This document shows, one piece after another, positions 14,806 to 19,485 of a stretch of DNA of 20,966 nt. Each line of letters opens with the position of its first letter. Within the stretch, counting starts at the first letter, position 1. Under the pieces are notes generated by a model. It was not told the origin of the DNA. It did not search any database and was given only the letters and a program-made list of their open reading frames with translations. A program made the translations under genes and the position numbers. This DNA comes from a virus, in IMG/VR virus record IMGVR_UViG_3300028706_000049, positions 1 through 20,966 of that record; one strand, 5' to 3'.

Positions 14806-15405
14806 TTATTTCCTGCTCATTCTGTTTGGTTTCGTAGATGCACCACAGTTTACATAGCCACCTTTAGCAAATGGCGACCTTGGTGTAAAGCCTTTAAACT
14901 TTTTATCAGATTGTTTTTGTGTCAGTGTTCGTGAAACTTTAGTTGCTTCTCCAGCCTGCTTGTTACGTATCTTAGTTTCTTTCTTTTTTAATTCTGCTAA
15001 AAAGAATTTACGAAGATCAGCATCTTCCATATTCTGTATTTTTGTACGGGCAACACTTACATCTGAAAGTGTCTTGGCTTCATCAATAGCTGTTTTGCTA
15101 GTTGCAGTCCTAGTAGCAATAGAACCTTTTTTCTCTGCTATCATTTCTTGCTGTTTATTTGAACCAGCTTTAGCACGTGCTGCTGCTACACCTTGGGGTG
15201 GGGCTTTCTTACTAGTCTCACCTGCCTTTTTAATCTGTGCAAGTTTTGCATCTAGCGCAGCATTAATCTTATCAATAGCAGCTTGTTCTTTTGCCCCTGT
15301 CATTTTAGGGTTTTTACGAACAAGGCTACGAGCCTCACTAGCTTTTGACTTTACATCAGTTCTTGTTACTGCTTTTTTAATAGCACTCAGTAGTCCACTT
15401 AACAT
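14806..15405 (-). CDS. Lysine-rich helical protein, 199 aa, unknown
   Basis: The start MLSGLLSAIKKAVTRTDVKS at 15405 is chosen because GGAG lies 8 bases upstream; an in-frame ATG 17 codons earlier has no RBS. The protein is very rich in Lys, Ala and Glu, predicted as long helices (for example TGAKEQAAIDKINAALDAKL and DADLRKFFLAELKKKETKI), and ends in a Gly/Pro/Arg tail (PRSPFAKGGYVNCGASTK). That tail type, FAKGGYVNCG, recurs in several marine phage late proteins. It could be an internal virion or DNA-associated protein. No domain recognised. Confidence 0.68.
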   Translation of the reverse strand: MLSGLLSAIKKAVTRTDVKSKASEARSLVRKNPKMTGAKEQAAIDKINAALDAKLAQIKKAGETSKKAPPQGVAAARAKAGSNKQQEMIAEKKGSIATRTATSKTAIDEAKTLSDVSVARTKIQNMEDADLRKFFLAELKKKETKIRNKQAGEATKVSRTLTQKQSDKKFKGFTPRSPFAKGGYVNCGASTKPNRMSRK

Positions 15406-15421
15406 TGGTATATCTCCTACA

Positions 15422-15706
15422 TTACCATTTAACTTTGTCAGCCCAGTAAGCCGCACTTAACTTACCACGCTTAATGTTTTTCGCATGTCGTGCTTTAAAA
15501 GATGCACGTTTCTTTTTCATTTTATCTGATTCACCCGACTTAGGTTTACCTGCAGTACTTGCGCCTTGCTCACCAAACCTGATAGTCTTAATTGTATTAC
15601 CCTCTTTAGCCACAACTACGTGAGACTTCTTAGGGTGATTAGGTGTACGTTTAGGTTTGTTGAAACCAGATACACCTGCCCGTTCTAATCTAGGGTCTTT
15701 AGCCAT
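15422..15706 (-). CDS. Small basic protein of the DUF6321-like type, 94 aa
   Basis: Begins MAKDPRLERAGVSGFNKPKR and ends ARHAKNIKRGKLSAAYWADK plus VKW. The conserved N-terminal GVSGFNKPKRTPNHPKKSH and C-terminal SFKARHAKNIxxGKxSAAYWAxKVKW pattern is shared by small proteins found widely in cyanophages and other marine phages (placed in DUF6321 or similar, from memory). Strongly basic, so a nucleic-acid or virion association is likely. Its start overlaps the stop of the upstream gene by 8 bases. Confidence 0.75.
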   Translation of the reverse strand: MAKDPRLERAGVSGFNKPKRTPNHPKKSHVVVAKEGNTIKTIRFGEQGASTAGKPKSGESDKMKKKRASFKARHAKNIKRGKLSAAYWADKVKW

Positions 15707-15905
15707 CAGTCCAACCTTCTGCCTTCATAGCCCACTCTACGTGTTCCAAAGTAAAGGAACGACCATAGTGAGCCTCTACAGCTTTCCTTACGTAGAATAC
15801 ATCACTATGGGGAATGTGCAAGTCCTCAAGATTACCGTTAATTACGTGTCGGTAAAATTCATTAAGAACATTATCTGTACATAGTTTTACTGATTTTTTA
15901 GTCAT
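15699..15905 (-). CDS. First gene of the leftward late block, 68 aa, unknown
   Basis: The ATG at 15905 (MTKKSVKLCTDNVLNEFYRH) is preferred over an in-frame TTG two codons upstream. The sequence is helical with a central DLHIPHSDVFYVRKAVEAHY segment and C-terminal HVEWAMKAEGWTDG, giving a compact alpha fold of unknown kind. No good RBS is visible, unusual for the first gene of an operon. It lies about 200 bases downstream of the leftward promoter at 16112-16139 and overlaps the next gene by 8 bases. Confidence 0.55.
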   Translation of the reverse strand: MTKKSVKLCTDNVLNEFYRHVINGNLEDLHIPHSDVFYVRKAVEAHYGRSFTLEHVEWAMKAEGWTDG

Positions 15906-16040
15906 TGTCAATACTTAATTTAATTTATGCACGAATATCTATAGCCTATCGGCAATATTCAATTACAGATTACTATATGTAAGTGTATCACTGTACGTGT
16001 GTACTTACTATATATTTATAGTTAATATATTTAAGGATTA

Positions 16041-16058
16041 TTTAAGTATGTACTTAAA
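16041..16058. promoter_or_regulatory. 18-bp dyad TTTAAGTATGTACTTAAA in the late leader
   Basis: Perfect 8-bp arms around TG, about 50 bp downstream of the leftward promoter. A second dyad, TCACTTTAAGTGA, lies at 16076-16088. Either could be an operator for leftward transcription. Local AT-richness raises the chance of coincidence. Confidence 0.4.
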
Positions 16059-16111
16059 TGTATACTGTACGTGTATCACTTTAAGTGACCCTACCCAACT
16101 AACTATACATA

Positions 16112-16139
16112 GTTTTACACATTATTTACCCCATGTCAA
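16112..16139 (-). promoter_or_regulatory. Leftward late promoter
   Basis: Minus strand: TTGACA (16139-16134), 16-bp spacer, TAAAAC (16117-16112). The flanks CTATTGACAT and AACTATGT match those of the capsid promoter at 3409-3436, including the same spacer length. Predicted start near 16105, leaving a leader of about 200 bases before the first late gene. Confidence 0.6.
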
Positions 16140-16303
16140 TAGTAAATCGTACAGTGATGTCATTTTATTTGTTTGTGTTGCATTGTTGCATATATGTCAC
16201 ATAGATTTGTGATCACATAATGTGTGTAAACCAGTATATATGTAAAGTGGTTAACAGTATATTTTACTGATCTGTGTAGATATACATGTATATATAACGT
16301 ATA

Positions 16304-16332
16304 CCCCCCGTATGCCCCCTGCCCACTCCCCC
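16304..16332 (-). other. G-quadruplex motif on the minus strand
   Basis: Plus-strand C-runs at 16304-16309 (6), 16315-16319 (5), 16322-16324 (3) and 16328-16332 (5) give four minus-strand G-runs separated by loops of 3, 2 and 5 bases, which satisfies the usual G3+N1-7 rule. It stands alone in an AT-rich region and lies upstream of the leftward promoter. Confidence 0.6.
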
Positions 16333-16572
16333 TCACTGCGCAATTGCGTGCATTATGCAACGTCATGACCCGTGGTGAAAGCACAATCAATACCACATTC
16401 CACCATCACATCAAAGATGTGTTAGTTATCAACAGCTTATTTGTCTACGACAACTGTTACACAATCAGTTGCCACCATAAATGGTGAAAAAACAGGGCAC
16501 ATTTTCACACCAAGGGTGTGTTGCAGTGCCGATGTACAAAATACCACCACCTACCATCTCTGATGGTCAGAT

Positions 16573-16608
16573 GCATGATCACACCGCATGATCACACCGC
16601 ATGATCCC
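16573..16608. repeat. Tandem 13-bp repeats (iteron-like)
   Basis: GCATGATCACACC is repeated at 16573-16585 and 16586-16598, with a partial third copy GCATGATCCC at 16599-16608. Short direct repeats next to dyads in a divergent intergenic region resemble initiator-binding iterons, but only 2.7 copies are present. Confidence 0.55.
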
Positions 16609-16641
16609 ACAAGCCATGTAGCTCTGCCAATGAAACAGCAT

Positions 16642-16658
16642 CGTCCAACGTTGGACAA
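16642..16658. repeat. 17-bp palindrome, copy 1 of 6
   Basis: CGTCCAACGTTGGACAA. The inner 14 bases are a perfect palindrome; this is the only copy with the symmetric CG centre. It lies in the control region, not in a gene. Confidence 0.85.
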
Positions 16659-16895
16659 TACACAGTTATACTGTGACATAATTGCAACACTAACCATTCC
16701 CCAACCCAAATCAGCCTCACGAGTTTCACGCACGAACTTCGTAATTACAAGTAATTACTGCAGTCACACGGGAAACGACAGGCGCAGAGGATCACGATGC
16801 ACAAGCACATTAACAGCAAAGCTGTAGCAACTTTTCTCTGGACAAAACTTATACTATATTCTATTAGTTTTTAATGATAAAGTATATCTCACTTC

Positions 16896-16924
16896 TTGTG
16901 AGAGATATACATTTCTCATATAAA
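16896..16924 (+). promoter_or_regulatory. Rightward early promoter under an inverted repeat
   Basis: TTGTGA (16896-16901), a 17-bp spacer and TATAAA (16919-16924). The perfect inverted repeat GTATATCTC (16882-16890) and GAGATATAC (16902-16910) straddles the -35, as a repressor site would. A wider 9-bp repeat, CTATATTCT (16854-16862) and AGAATATAG (16928-16936), encloses the promoter. The transcript would start near 16931, about 20 bases before the first early ATG. Confidence 0.55.
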
Positions 16925-16952
16925 AACAGAATATAGATAAAGGAAGCTCAAA

Positions 16953-17564
16953 ATGGCAAACTCAAAATCAACAGCAAAAACTGTCACAGTTGAAGGTACT
17001 TCAATGGATGCTTTGGTAAAAGAGGGCAAAGCCCTTGGATCAATTTGGCGTCAAGTGAACAGCCTAAAGCAAACCATCAAAGAGAATGGTTTTGATACTC
17101 GGCTTGGCAACTTGCTAAAGCAATTGAAATCCAACTGCGGTAGCTCTAAAATACCGACACATGTTCTCCGAACACATGGTATTGCTGCGATTGACAAACG
17201 TCGCCGTTCCGAAGCTCTATGGTTCATTGAAAATGAAACAGAGTGCCGTGAGTTTATTGCTAAAGCAAAATACAAAGGTTCATCCCTCACAGCTTTACAA
17301 GCTGCAATGCGTAAAGCTACCAAAGGTAGTGAGGAAACAACCACCGAAGGTGAAACACAAACTGAAACCACCGAAGGTGAAACGTCCAATGTTGGACAAT
17401 CTCAACCGCCACAACAAAAGATCACACGCAAGGTTATGGTTAATACCATATTGGCTCAAACAGAGTTAAACGATCTTGATCTTGAAGATATCATAACCGA
17501 TCTTTTAGTTCACCTTGAAGAAGAAGCTGCGGATCGTGCAATGGCAAATGCGGCGGCAGCATAA
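16953..17564 (+). CDS. First early protein, 203 aa, unknown
   Basis: Starts MANSKSTAKTVTVEGTSMDA after AAAGGAAG. The N-terminal half (about 1-125) is basic and helical (LKQTIKENGFDTRLGNLLKQ, TALQAAMRKATKGSE), suggesting nucleic-acid binding. A polar linker (about 126-150) encodes two copies of T-T-E-G-E-T from a 27-bp repeat, then TSNVGQSQ from the 17-bp palindrome. The C-terminal part is an acidic helix (ELNDLDLEDIITDLLVHLEE). A basic domain, flexible linker and acidic helix would fit a regulator, but no known family was recognised. Its position behind the first rightward promoter implies very early expression. The stop overlaps the next ATG (TAATG). Confidence 0.75.
   Translation: MANSKSTAKTVTVEGTSMDALVKEGKALGSIWRQVNSLKQTIKENGFDTRLGNLLKQLKSNCGSSKIPTHVLRTHGIAAIDKRRRSEALWFIENETECREFIAKAKYKGSSLTALQAAMRKATKGSEETTTEGETQTETTEGETSNVGQSQPPQQKITRKVMVNTILAQTELNDLDLEDIITDLLVHLEEEAADRAMANAAAA
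17340..17383 (+). repeat. 27-bp direct repeat in the linker of the first early gene
   Basis: The 17-base core ACCACCGAAGGTGAAAC occurs at 17340-17356 and again at 17367-17383 with a period of 27 bases (9 codons), ending at the first base of palindrome copy 2. Each unit contains the mini-dyad CACCgaaGGTG. Confidence 0.7.
17383..17399. repeat. 17-bp palindrome, copy 2 of 6
   Basis: CGTCCAATGTTGGACAA inside the first early gene, read as TSNVGQ in the linker between its two domains. Confidence 0.85.
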
Positions 17565-17794
17565 TGGCTCGCACTAAAGATCACACAAGTGTGCGGTACT
17601 TGCTGCCGCACACAAAGGCAAGTGTAGAGCAGCACGTGCTTGATGTTGCTGAAAAGCAATTTGCACATGCCCTTGTGCAGGAGATGGAACGTCCAATGTT
17701 GGACAATTTAATTGCAAAAACTAGGTCGCCTGAAGACATGTACAAGATCGCACCTACATTAATCCACGATAGTGGATGGAAGGACGTTAAATAA
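17564..17794 (+). CDS. Small early protein, 76 aa, unknown
   Basis: Begins MARTKDHTSVRYLLPHTKAS, coupled to the upstream gene by a TAATG overlap and to the next gene in the same way. Mainly helical (VEQHVLDVAEKQFAHALVQE, then RSPEDMYKIAPTLIHDSGWK). Palindrome copy 3 is inside the gene but is read in a different frame from copy 2, as RPMLDN. No domain recognised. Confidence 0.65.
   Translation: MARTKDHTSVRYLLPHTKASVEQHVLDVAEKQFAHALVQEMERPMLDNLIAKTRSPEDMYKIAPTLIHDSGWKDVK
17690..17706. repeat. 17-bp palindrome, copy 3 of 6
   Basis: CGTCCAATGTTGGACAA inside the 76-aa gene, read as RPMLDN. The frame differs from copies 2 and 6 while the DNA is identical, so the DNA and not the peptide is what is conserved. 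Confidence 0.85.
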
Positions 17795-17964
17795 TGGCTG
17801 ATCGTATCATTAACCTAATCGTTGCCATAGCTATGCTATGTGCCACAGCTTTGGTTACTATCATATGTGTGGCAGTGTTTGGCTCAATGGCTGATCCCGT
17901 TGCCCTTATGGTTATAGTGCCATACGTAATGATGGTTGCCCTGTTGGTTTTCTATGGCACTTGA
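17794..17964 (+). CDS. Two-span early membrane protein, 56 aa
   Basis: ATG at 17794 overlaps the previous stop (TAATG). The protein is almost entirely hydrophobic: MADRIINLIVAIAMLCATAL continues to VTIICVAVFG as one span, then SMADP as a turn, and VALMVIVPYVMMVALLVFYG as the second. A small early membrane protein might alter the host envelope or exclude other phages; that is a guess from topology. It ends 5 bases before the promoter cassette at 17970. Confidence 0.6.
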   Translation: MADRIINLIVAIAMLCATALVTIICVAVFGSMADPVALMVIVPYVMMVALLVFYGT

Positions 17965-17969
17965 CTATA

Positions 17970-18038
17970 TAGTATTACATAGTTATATAAACACTTGATA
18001 CTTTAGTGAAAGTGTTATATAACATATGTATAATACTA
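17970..18038 (+). promoter_or_regulatory. Early promoter cassette, copy 1 (promoter inside an inverted repeat)
   Basis: Promoter: TTGATA (17995-18000), 17 bp, TATAAC (18018-18023). The -10 lies in the right arm AAGTGTTATATAAC (18010-18023), which pairs with GTTATATAAACACTT (17982-17996) apart from one bulged base, around the 13-nt centre GATACTTTAGTGA. An outer pair, TAGTATTACATA (17970-17981) and TATGTATAATACTA (18025-18038), extends the repeat with a 2-nt bulge. The transcript would start near 18030 and carry palindrome copy 4 and ACGGAG before the ATG at 18089. Confidence 0.65.
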
Positions 18039-18053
18039 AACCGAAACTGAAAA

Positions 18054-18070
18054 CGTCCAATGTTGGACAA
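18054..18070. repeat. 17-bp palindrome, copy 4 of 6
   Basis: CGTCCAATGTTGGACAA in the leader of the 96-aa gene, ending 5 bases before the Shine-Dalgarno ACGGAG (18076-18081). Confidence 0.85.
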
Positions 18071-18088
18071 TATAAACGGAGTTTAAAT

Positions 18089-18379
18089 ATGGACAATCGC
18101 CTCACAGAATATGCCATTGCTTATCAAGCATATAGTGATGCTCATAAAGAGTATCATGGTGTTAGACCATATAGTAATGGTCATAGCATTGACGTAGACA
18201 ACATTGCTGAACTCGAAAAGCAAACCCAACGTTACTACGATTGGGTAGCAGAGGACTTGGCACAAGAACGTGCCGATGAAGATGCGTCCATCAATGCTTG
18301 CATGGCAGCAGGTGCGCCTGACATTGACACTGCAATGCGGTGGCTTGAACAGGACAAAATCCATGCCGAATGGGTTTGA
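18089..18379 (+). CDS. Small acidic early protein, 96 aa, unknown
   Basis: The start MDNRLTEYAIAYQAYSDAHK at 18089 has ACGGAG 7 bases upstream. An in-frame ATG at 18026 lies before the predicted transcription start, so it is rejected. The protein is acidic and helical (NIAELEKQTQRYYDWVAEDL, then ERADEDASINACMAAG), with a C-terminal MRWLEQDKIHAEWV. No family recognised. Small acidic early phage proteins are often inhibitors of host enzymes or DNA mimics, but nothing here proves that. It is controlled by cassette copy 1. Confidence 0.68.
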   Translation: MDNRLTEYAIAYQAYSDAHKEYHGVRPYSNGHSIDVDNIAELEKQTQRYYDWVAEDLAQERADEDASINACMAAGAPDIDTAMRWLEQDKIHAEWV

Positions 18380-18389
18380 CCTTTATGTA

Positions 18390-18450
18390 TAGTATAAGTT
18401 ATATATACTTGATACTTTAGTGAAAGTATATATAACGTATACGTATACTA
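18390..18450 (+). promoter_or_regulatory. Early promoter cassette, copy 2
   Basis: TTGATA (18409-18414), 16 bp, TATAAC (18431-18436). Arms GTTATATATACTT (18398-18410) and AAGTATATATAAC (18424-18436) are perfect complements around GATACTTTAGTGA (18411-18423), identical to the centre of copy 1. Relative to copy 1, CACTT/AAGTG has become TACTT/AAGTA, a change on both arms that keeps pairing. Outer arms TAGTATA (18390-18396) and TATACTA (18444-18450). Palindrome copy 5 and ACGGAG follow. Confidence 0.65.
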
Positions 18451-18465
18451 ACTACCAAATCGAAA

Positions 18466-18482
18466 CGTCCAATGTTGGACAA
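18466..18482. repeat. 17-bp palindrome, copy 5 of 6
   Basis: CGTCCAATGTTGGACAA in the leader of the DUF7227-like gene, 4 bases before ACGGAG (18487-18492). Same placement as copy 4. Confidence 0.85.
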
Positions 18483-18499
18483 TCTTACGGAGTAAAACA

Positions 18500-19186
18500 A
18501 TGTCTTACAATGTTCACATCACAATGAAATCAAACAACCGCAAGGTTGGTAAGATACCTGTGACCACTACAAGTGCTGACACTTGCCCTAGTACTTGCCC
18601 ATTCAACAATGCAAACGAAGGGGGATGCTATGCAAACGGTGGCCCACTAGCCATGCATTGGGCAAAGGTTACACGTGGTGAACGTGGTGGTGGTTGGCAA
18701 GAGTTGATCCACACCGTTGACAACATGAAAGATGATACACTGTGGCGGCACAATCAGGCAGGTGATTTGGCAGGTGATGGCAATGAGCTTGATGCTGATG
18801 CCAATGATGAACTTGCTGATGCTAACACTGGCAAACGTGGGTTCACCTATACACACTATCCCGTATTGACTAGCAAGCATAATGCTAGTGTTGTCAAACG
18901 TATGAACGATAAGGGATTTGTGGTCAATCTGTCTGGCAATACATTGGCACATGCTGATGCATTGTATGACATGGACATTGCACCTGTGACAACGGTGCTT
19001 CCTGCTGACCAGTTGACTAATACCACTACCCCGAAGGGACGTAAGGTAGTAGTATGCCCTGCCGTAATCAAAGATGATGTGTCTTGTGAGACATGCAAGT
19101 TATGTGCTAGAAACCGTAATGCAATCATTGGTTTCCCTGCACATGGATCAAGCAAACGTAAAGCAGATAAGGTAGCAAACGGATGA
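18500..19186 (+). CDS. Cysteine-rich DUF7227-like phage protein, 228 aa
   Basis: Start MSYNVHITMKSNNRKVGKIP, ACGGAG 7 bases upstream. Two Cys groups suggest metal or Fe-S binding: C29, C33 and C43 (TCPSTCPF...GGCYANGGPL) and C186, C196, C199, C202 (VVVCPAVI...SCETCKLC). Between them lie short hydrophobic strands alternating with loops (LWRHNQAGDL, GFTYTHYP, GFVVNLSG, PVTTVLPAD, IIGFPAHG), as in a beta-alpha barrel. The protein resembles a widespread phage family with GGCYAxxGP, HNQAGDL and HADAL motifs, from memory DUF7227, with no known function. A radical-SAM-like fold is a possibility, but the canonical CX3CX2C is absent. Controlled by cassette copy 2. Confidence 0.78.
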   Translation: MSYNVHITMKSNNRKVGKIPVTTTSADTCPSTCPFNNANEGGCYANGGPLAMHWAKVTRGERGGGWQELIHTVDNMKDDTLWRHNQAGDLAGDGNELDADANDELADANTGKRGFTYTHYPVLTSKHNASVVKRMNDKGFVVNLSGNTLAHADALYDMDIAPVTTVLPADQLTNTTTPKGRKVVVCPAVIKDDVSCETCKLCARNRNAIIGFPAHGSSKRKADKVANG

Positions 19187-19341
19187 AACAGAAAACTGTA
19201 ACATATCGCAACCCTGTGGCGAAGGCAATGTTACAGGAACGTAAATCGCCACAGGCGATATTGCCAAAGAAAGGTAGTAAAGCCAAACGCAATCGTGGGA
19301 AGGACAAACGTAATGCAATACGAGATGCGCAACTTCATTAA
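19183..19341 (+). CDS. Small basic protein, 52 aa
   Basis: ATG at 19183 overlaps the stop of the DUF7227-like gene (ATGA). Reads MKQKTVTYRNPVAKAMLQER, then a Lys/Arg-rich region (KKGSKAKRNRGKDKRN), and ends RDAQLH. Small basic phage proteins with an RNPVAKA motif recur across alphaproteobacterial phages. Probably nucleic-acid associated. Too short for a family call beyond that. Confidence 0.6.
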   Translation: MKQKTVTYRNPVAKAMLQERKSPQAILPKKGSKAKRNRGKDKRNAIRDAQLH

Positions 19342-19342
19342 G

Positions 19343-19474
19343 ATGACTAAAAAGAAAACGTCCAATGTTGGACAAAAACCTAAACGTGACGATTGGAAAC
19401 GTGAACGTAAGATCGCACGTCAAAGTAAACTTAACCTTCGCCGTGCCAGTGGCACTTGTAAATCAGTAGCATAG
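19343..19474 (+). CDS. Small basic peptide carrying palindrome copy 6, 43 aa
   Basis: MTKKKTSNVGQKPKRDDWKR, then ERKIARQSKLNLRRASGTCK and SVA. The ATG is one base after the previous stop. There is no clear RBS, so translation would depend on re-initiation. TSNVGQ comes from the 17-bp palindrome, in the same frame as copy 2. Composition is Lys/Arg-rich like its neighbour. The frame exactly fills the gap to the next gene, whose GGAG overlaps its stop. Real gene likely but not certain. Confidence 0.45.
   Translation: MTKKKTSNVGQKPKRDDWKRERKIARQSKLNLRRASGTCKSVA
19359..19375. repeat. 17-bp palindrome, copy 6 of 6
   Basis: CGTCCAATGTTGGACAA near the 5' end of the 43-aa frame, read as TSNVGQ. Followed by AAACC rather than the T present after the other five copies. 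Confidence 0.85.
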
Positions 19475-19485
19475 GAGCTAACACA

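Larger units (their letters stand above)
16407..16675. repeat. Cluster of 14-15-bp dyads with the same 6-3-6 geometry
   Basis: Five perfect short dyads with different sequences but nearly the same shape: CACATCaaaGATGTG (16407-16421), CACCATaaATGGTG (16473-16486), CACACCaagGGTGTG (16506-16520), ACCATCtctGATGGT (16553-16567) and CACAGTtatACTGTG (16661-16675). ACAGCaaaGCTGT (16813-16825) is a shorter relative. All arms begin with A/C-rich sequence. They may be mini-hairpins of a structured RNA or single-stranded origin DNA, or a set of diverged operators. Confidence 0.55.
15906..16952. promoter_or_regulatory. Divergent control region of about 1 kb, no convincing gene
   Basis: Separates leftward late genes from rightward early genes. 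The half nearer the late genes (15906-16300) is very AT-rich, while 16300-16830 is richer in GC and in short dyads. Contents are listed separately: a leftward promoter, an 18-bp dyad, a G-quadruplex motif, a dyad cluster, tandem 13-bp repeats, one copy of the 17-bp palindrome and the early promoter. Further perfect palindromes: TGTGATCACA (16208-16217), ATATACATGTATAT (16280-16293), CGCAATTGCG (16339-16348), ACTGCAGT (16757-16764). TTATCAACA at 16426-16434 differs by one base from the DnaA-box consensus. The short open frames here have no RBS and unlikely composition. A replication origin is possible. Confidence 0.65.

Noticed and set aside
16031-16045. TTAA-N7-TTAA (TTAAGGATTATTTAA), a CtrA-type site
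   Set aside because: It matches the alphaproteobacterial consensus, but the surrounding DNA is so AT-rich that a chance match is likely and no second site supports it.
16160-16396. 78-codon minus-strand frame in the control region
   Set aside because: It crosses the G-quadruplex tract and AT-rich palindromes, has no RBS and reads as low-information Tyr/His/Val sequence.
16425-16453. Another leftward promoter (TTGTCG, 17 bp, GATAAC)
   Set aside because: The -10 starts with G and the flanks only partly match the late promoter family; the better-supported promoter is at 16112-16139.
16588-16827. 79-codon plus-strand frame in the control region
   Set aside because: It has no ribosome binding site, runs through tandem repeats, the palindrome and several dyads, and has unlikely residue composition (Thr, His and Ser without pattern).
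17970-18038. Cassette copy 1 as a bidirectional promoter because the -10 is mirrored in the left arm
   Set aside because: The minus strand lacks a recognisable -35 at 16-17 bp (TTTCAC at best), and the region to the left is transcribed rightward.
18026-18088. N-terminal extension of the 96-aa protein from the ATG at 18026
   Set aside because: It lies upstream of the predicted transcription start and has no RBS; the extension is simply translated palindrome and leader.
16642-19375. CRISPR array formed by the 17-bp repeats
   Set aside because: Spacing is irregular (about 300-900 bp), intervening DNA is coding, and no cas gene is present.
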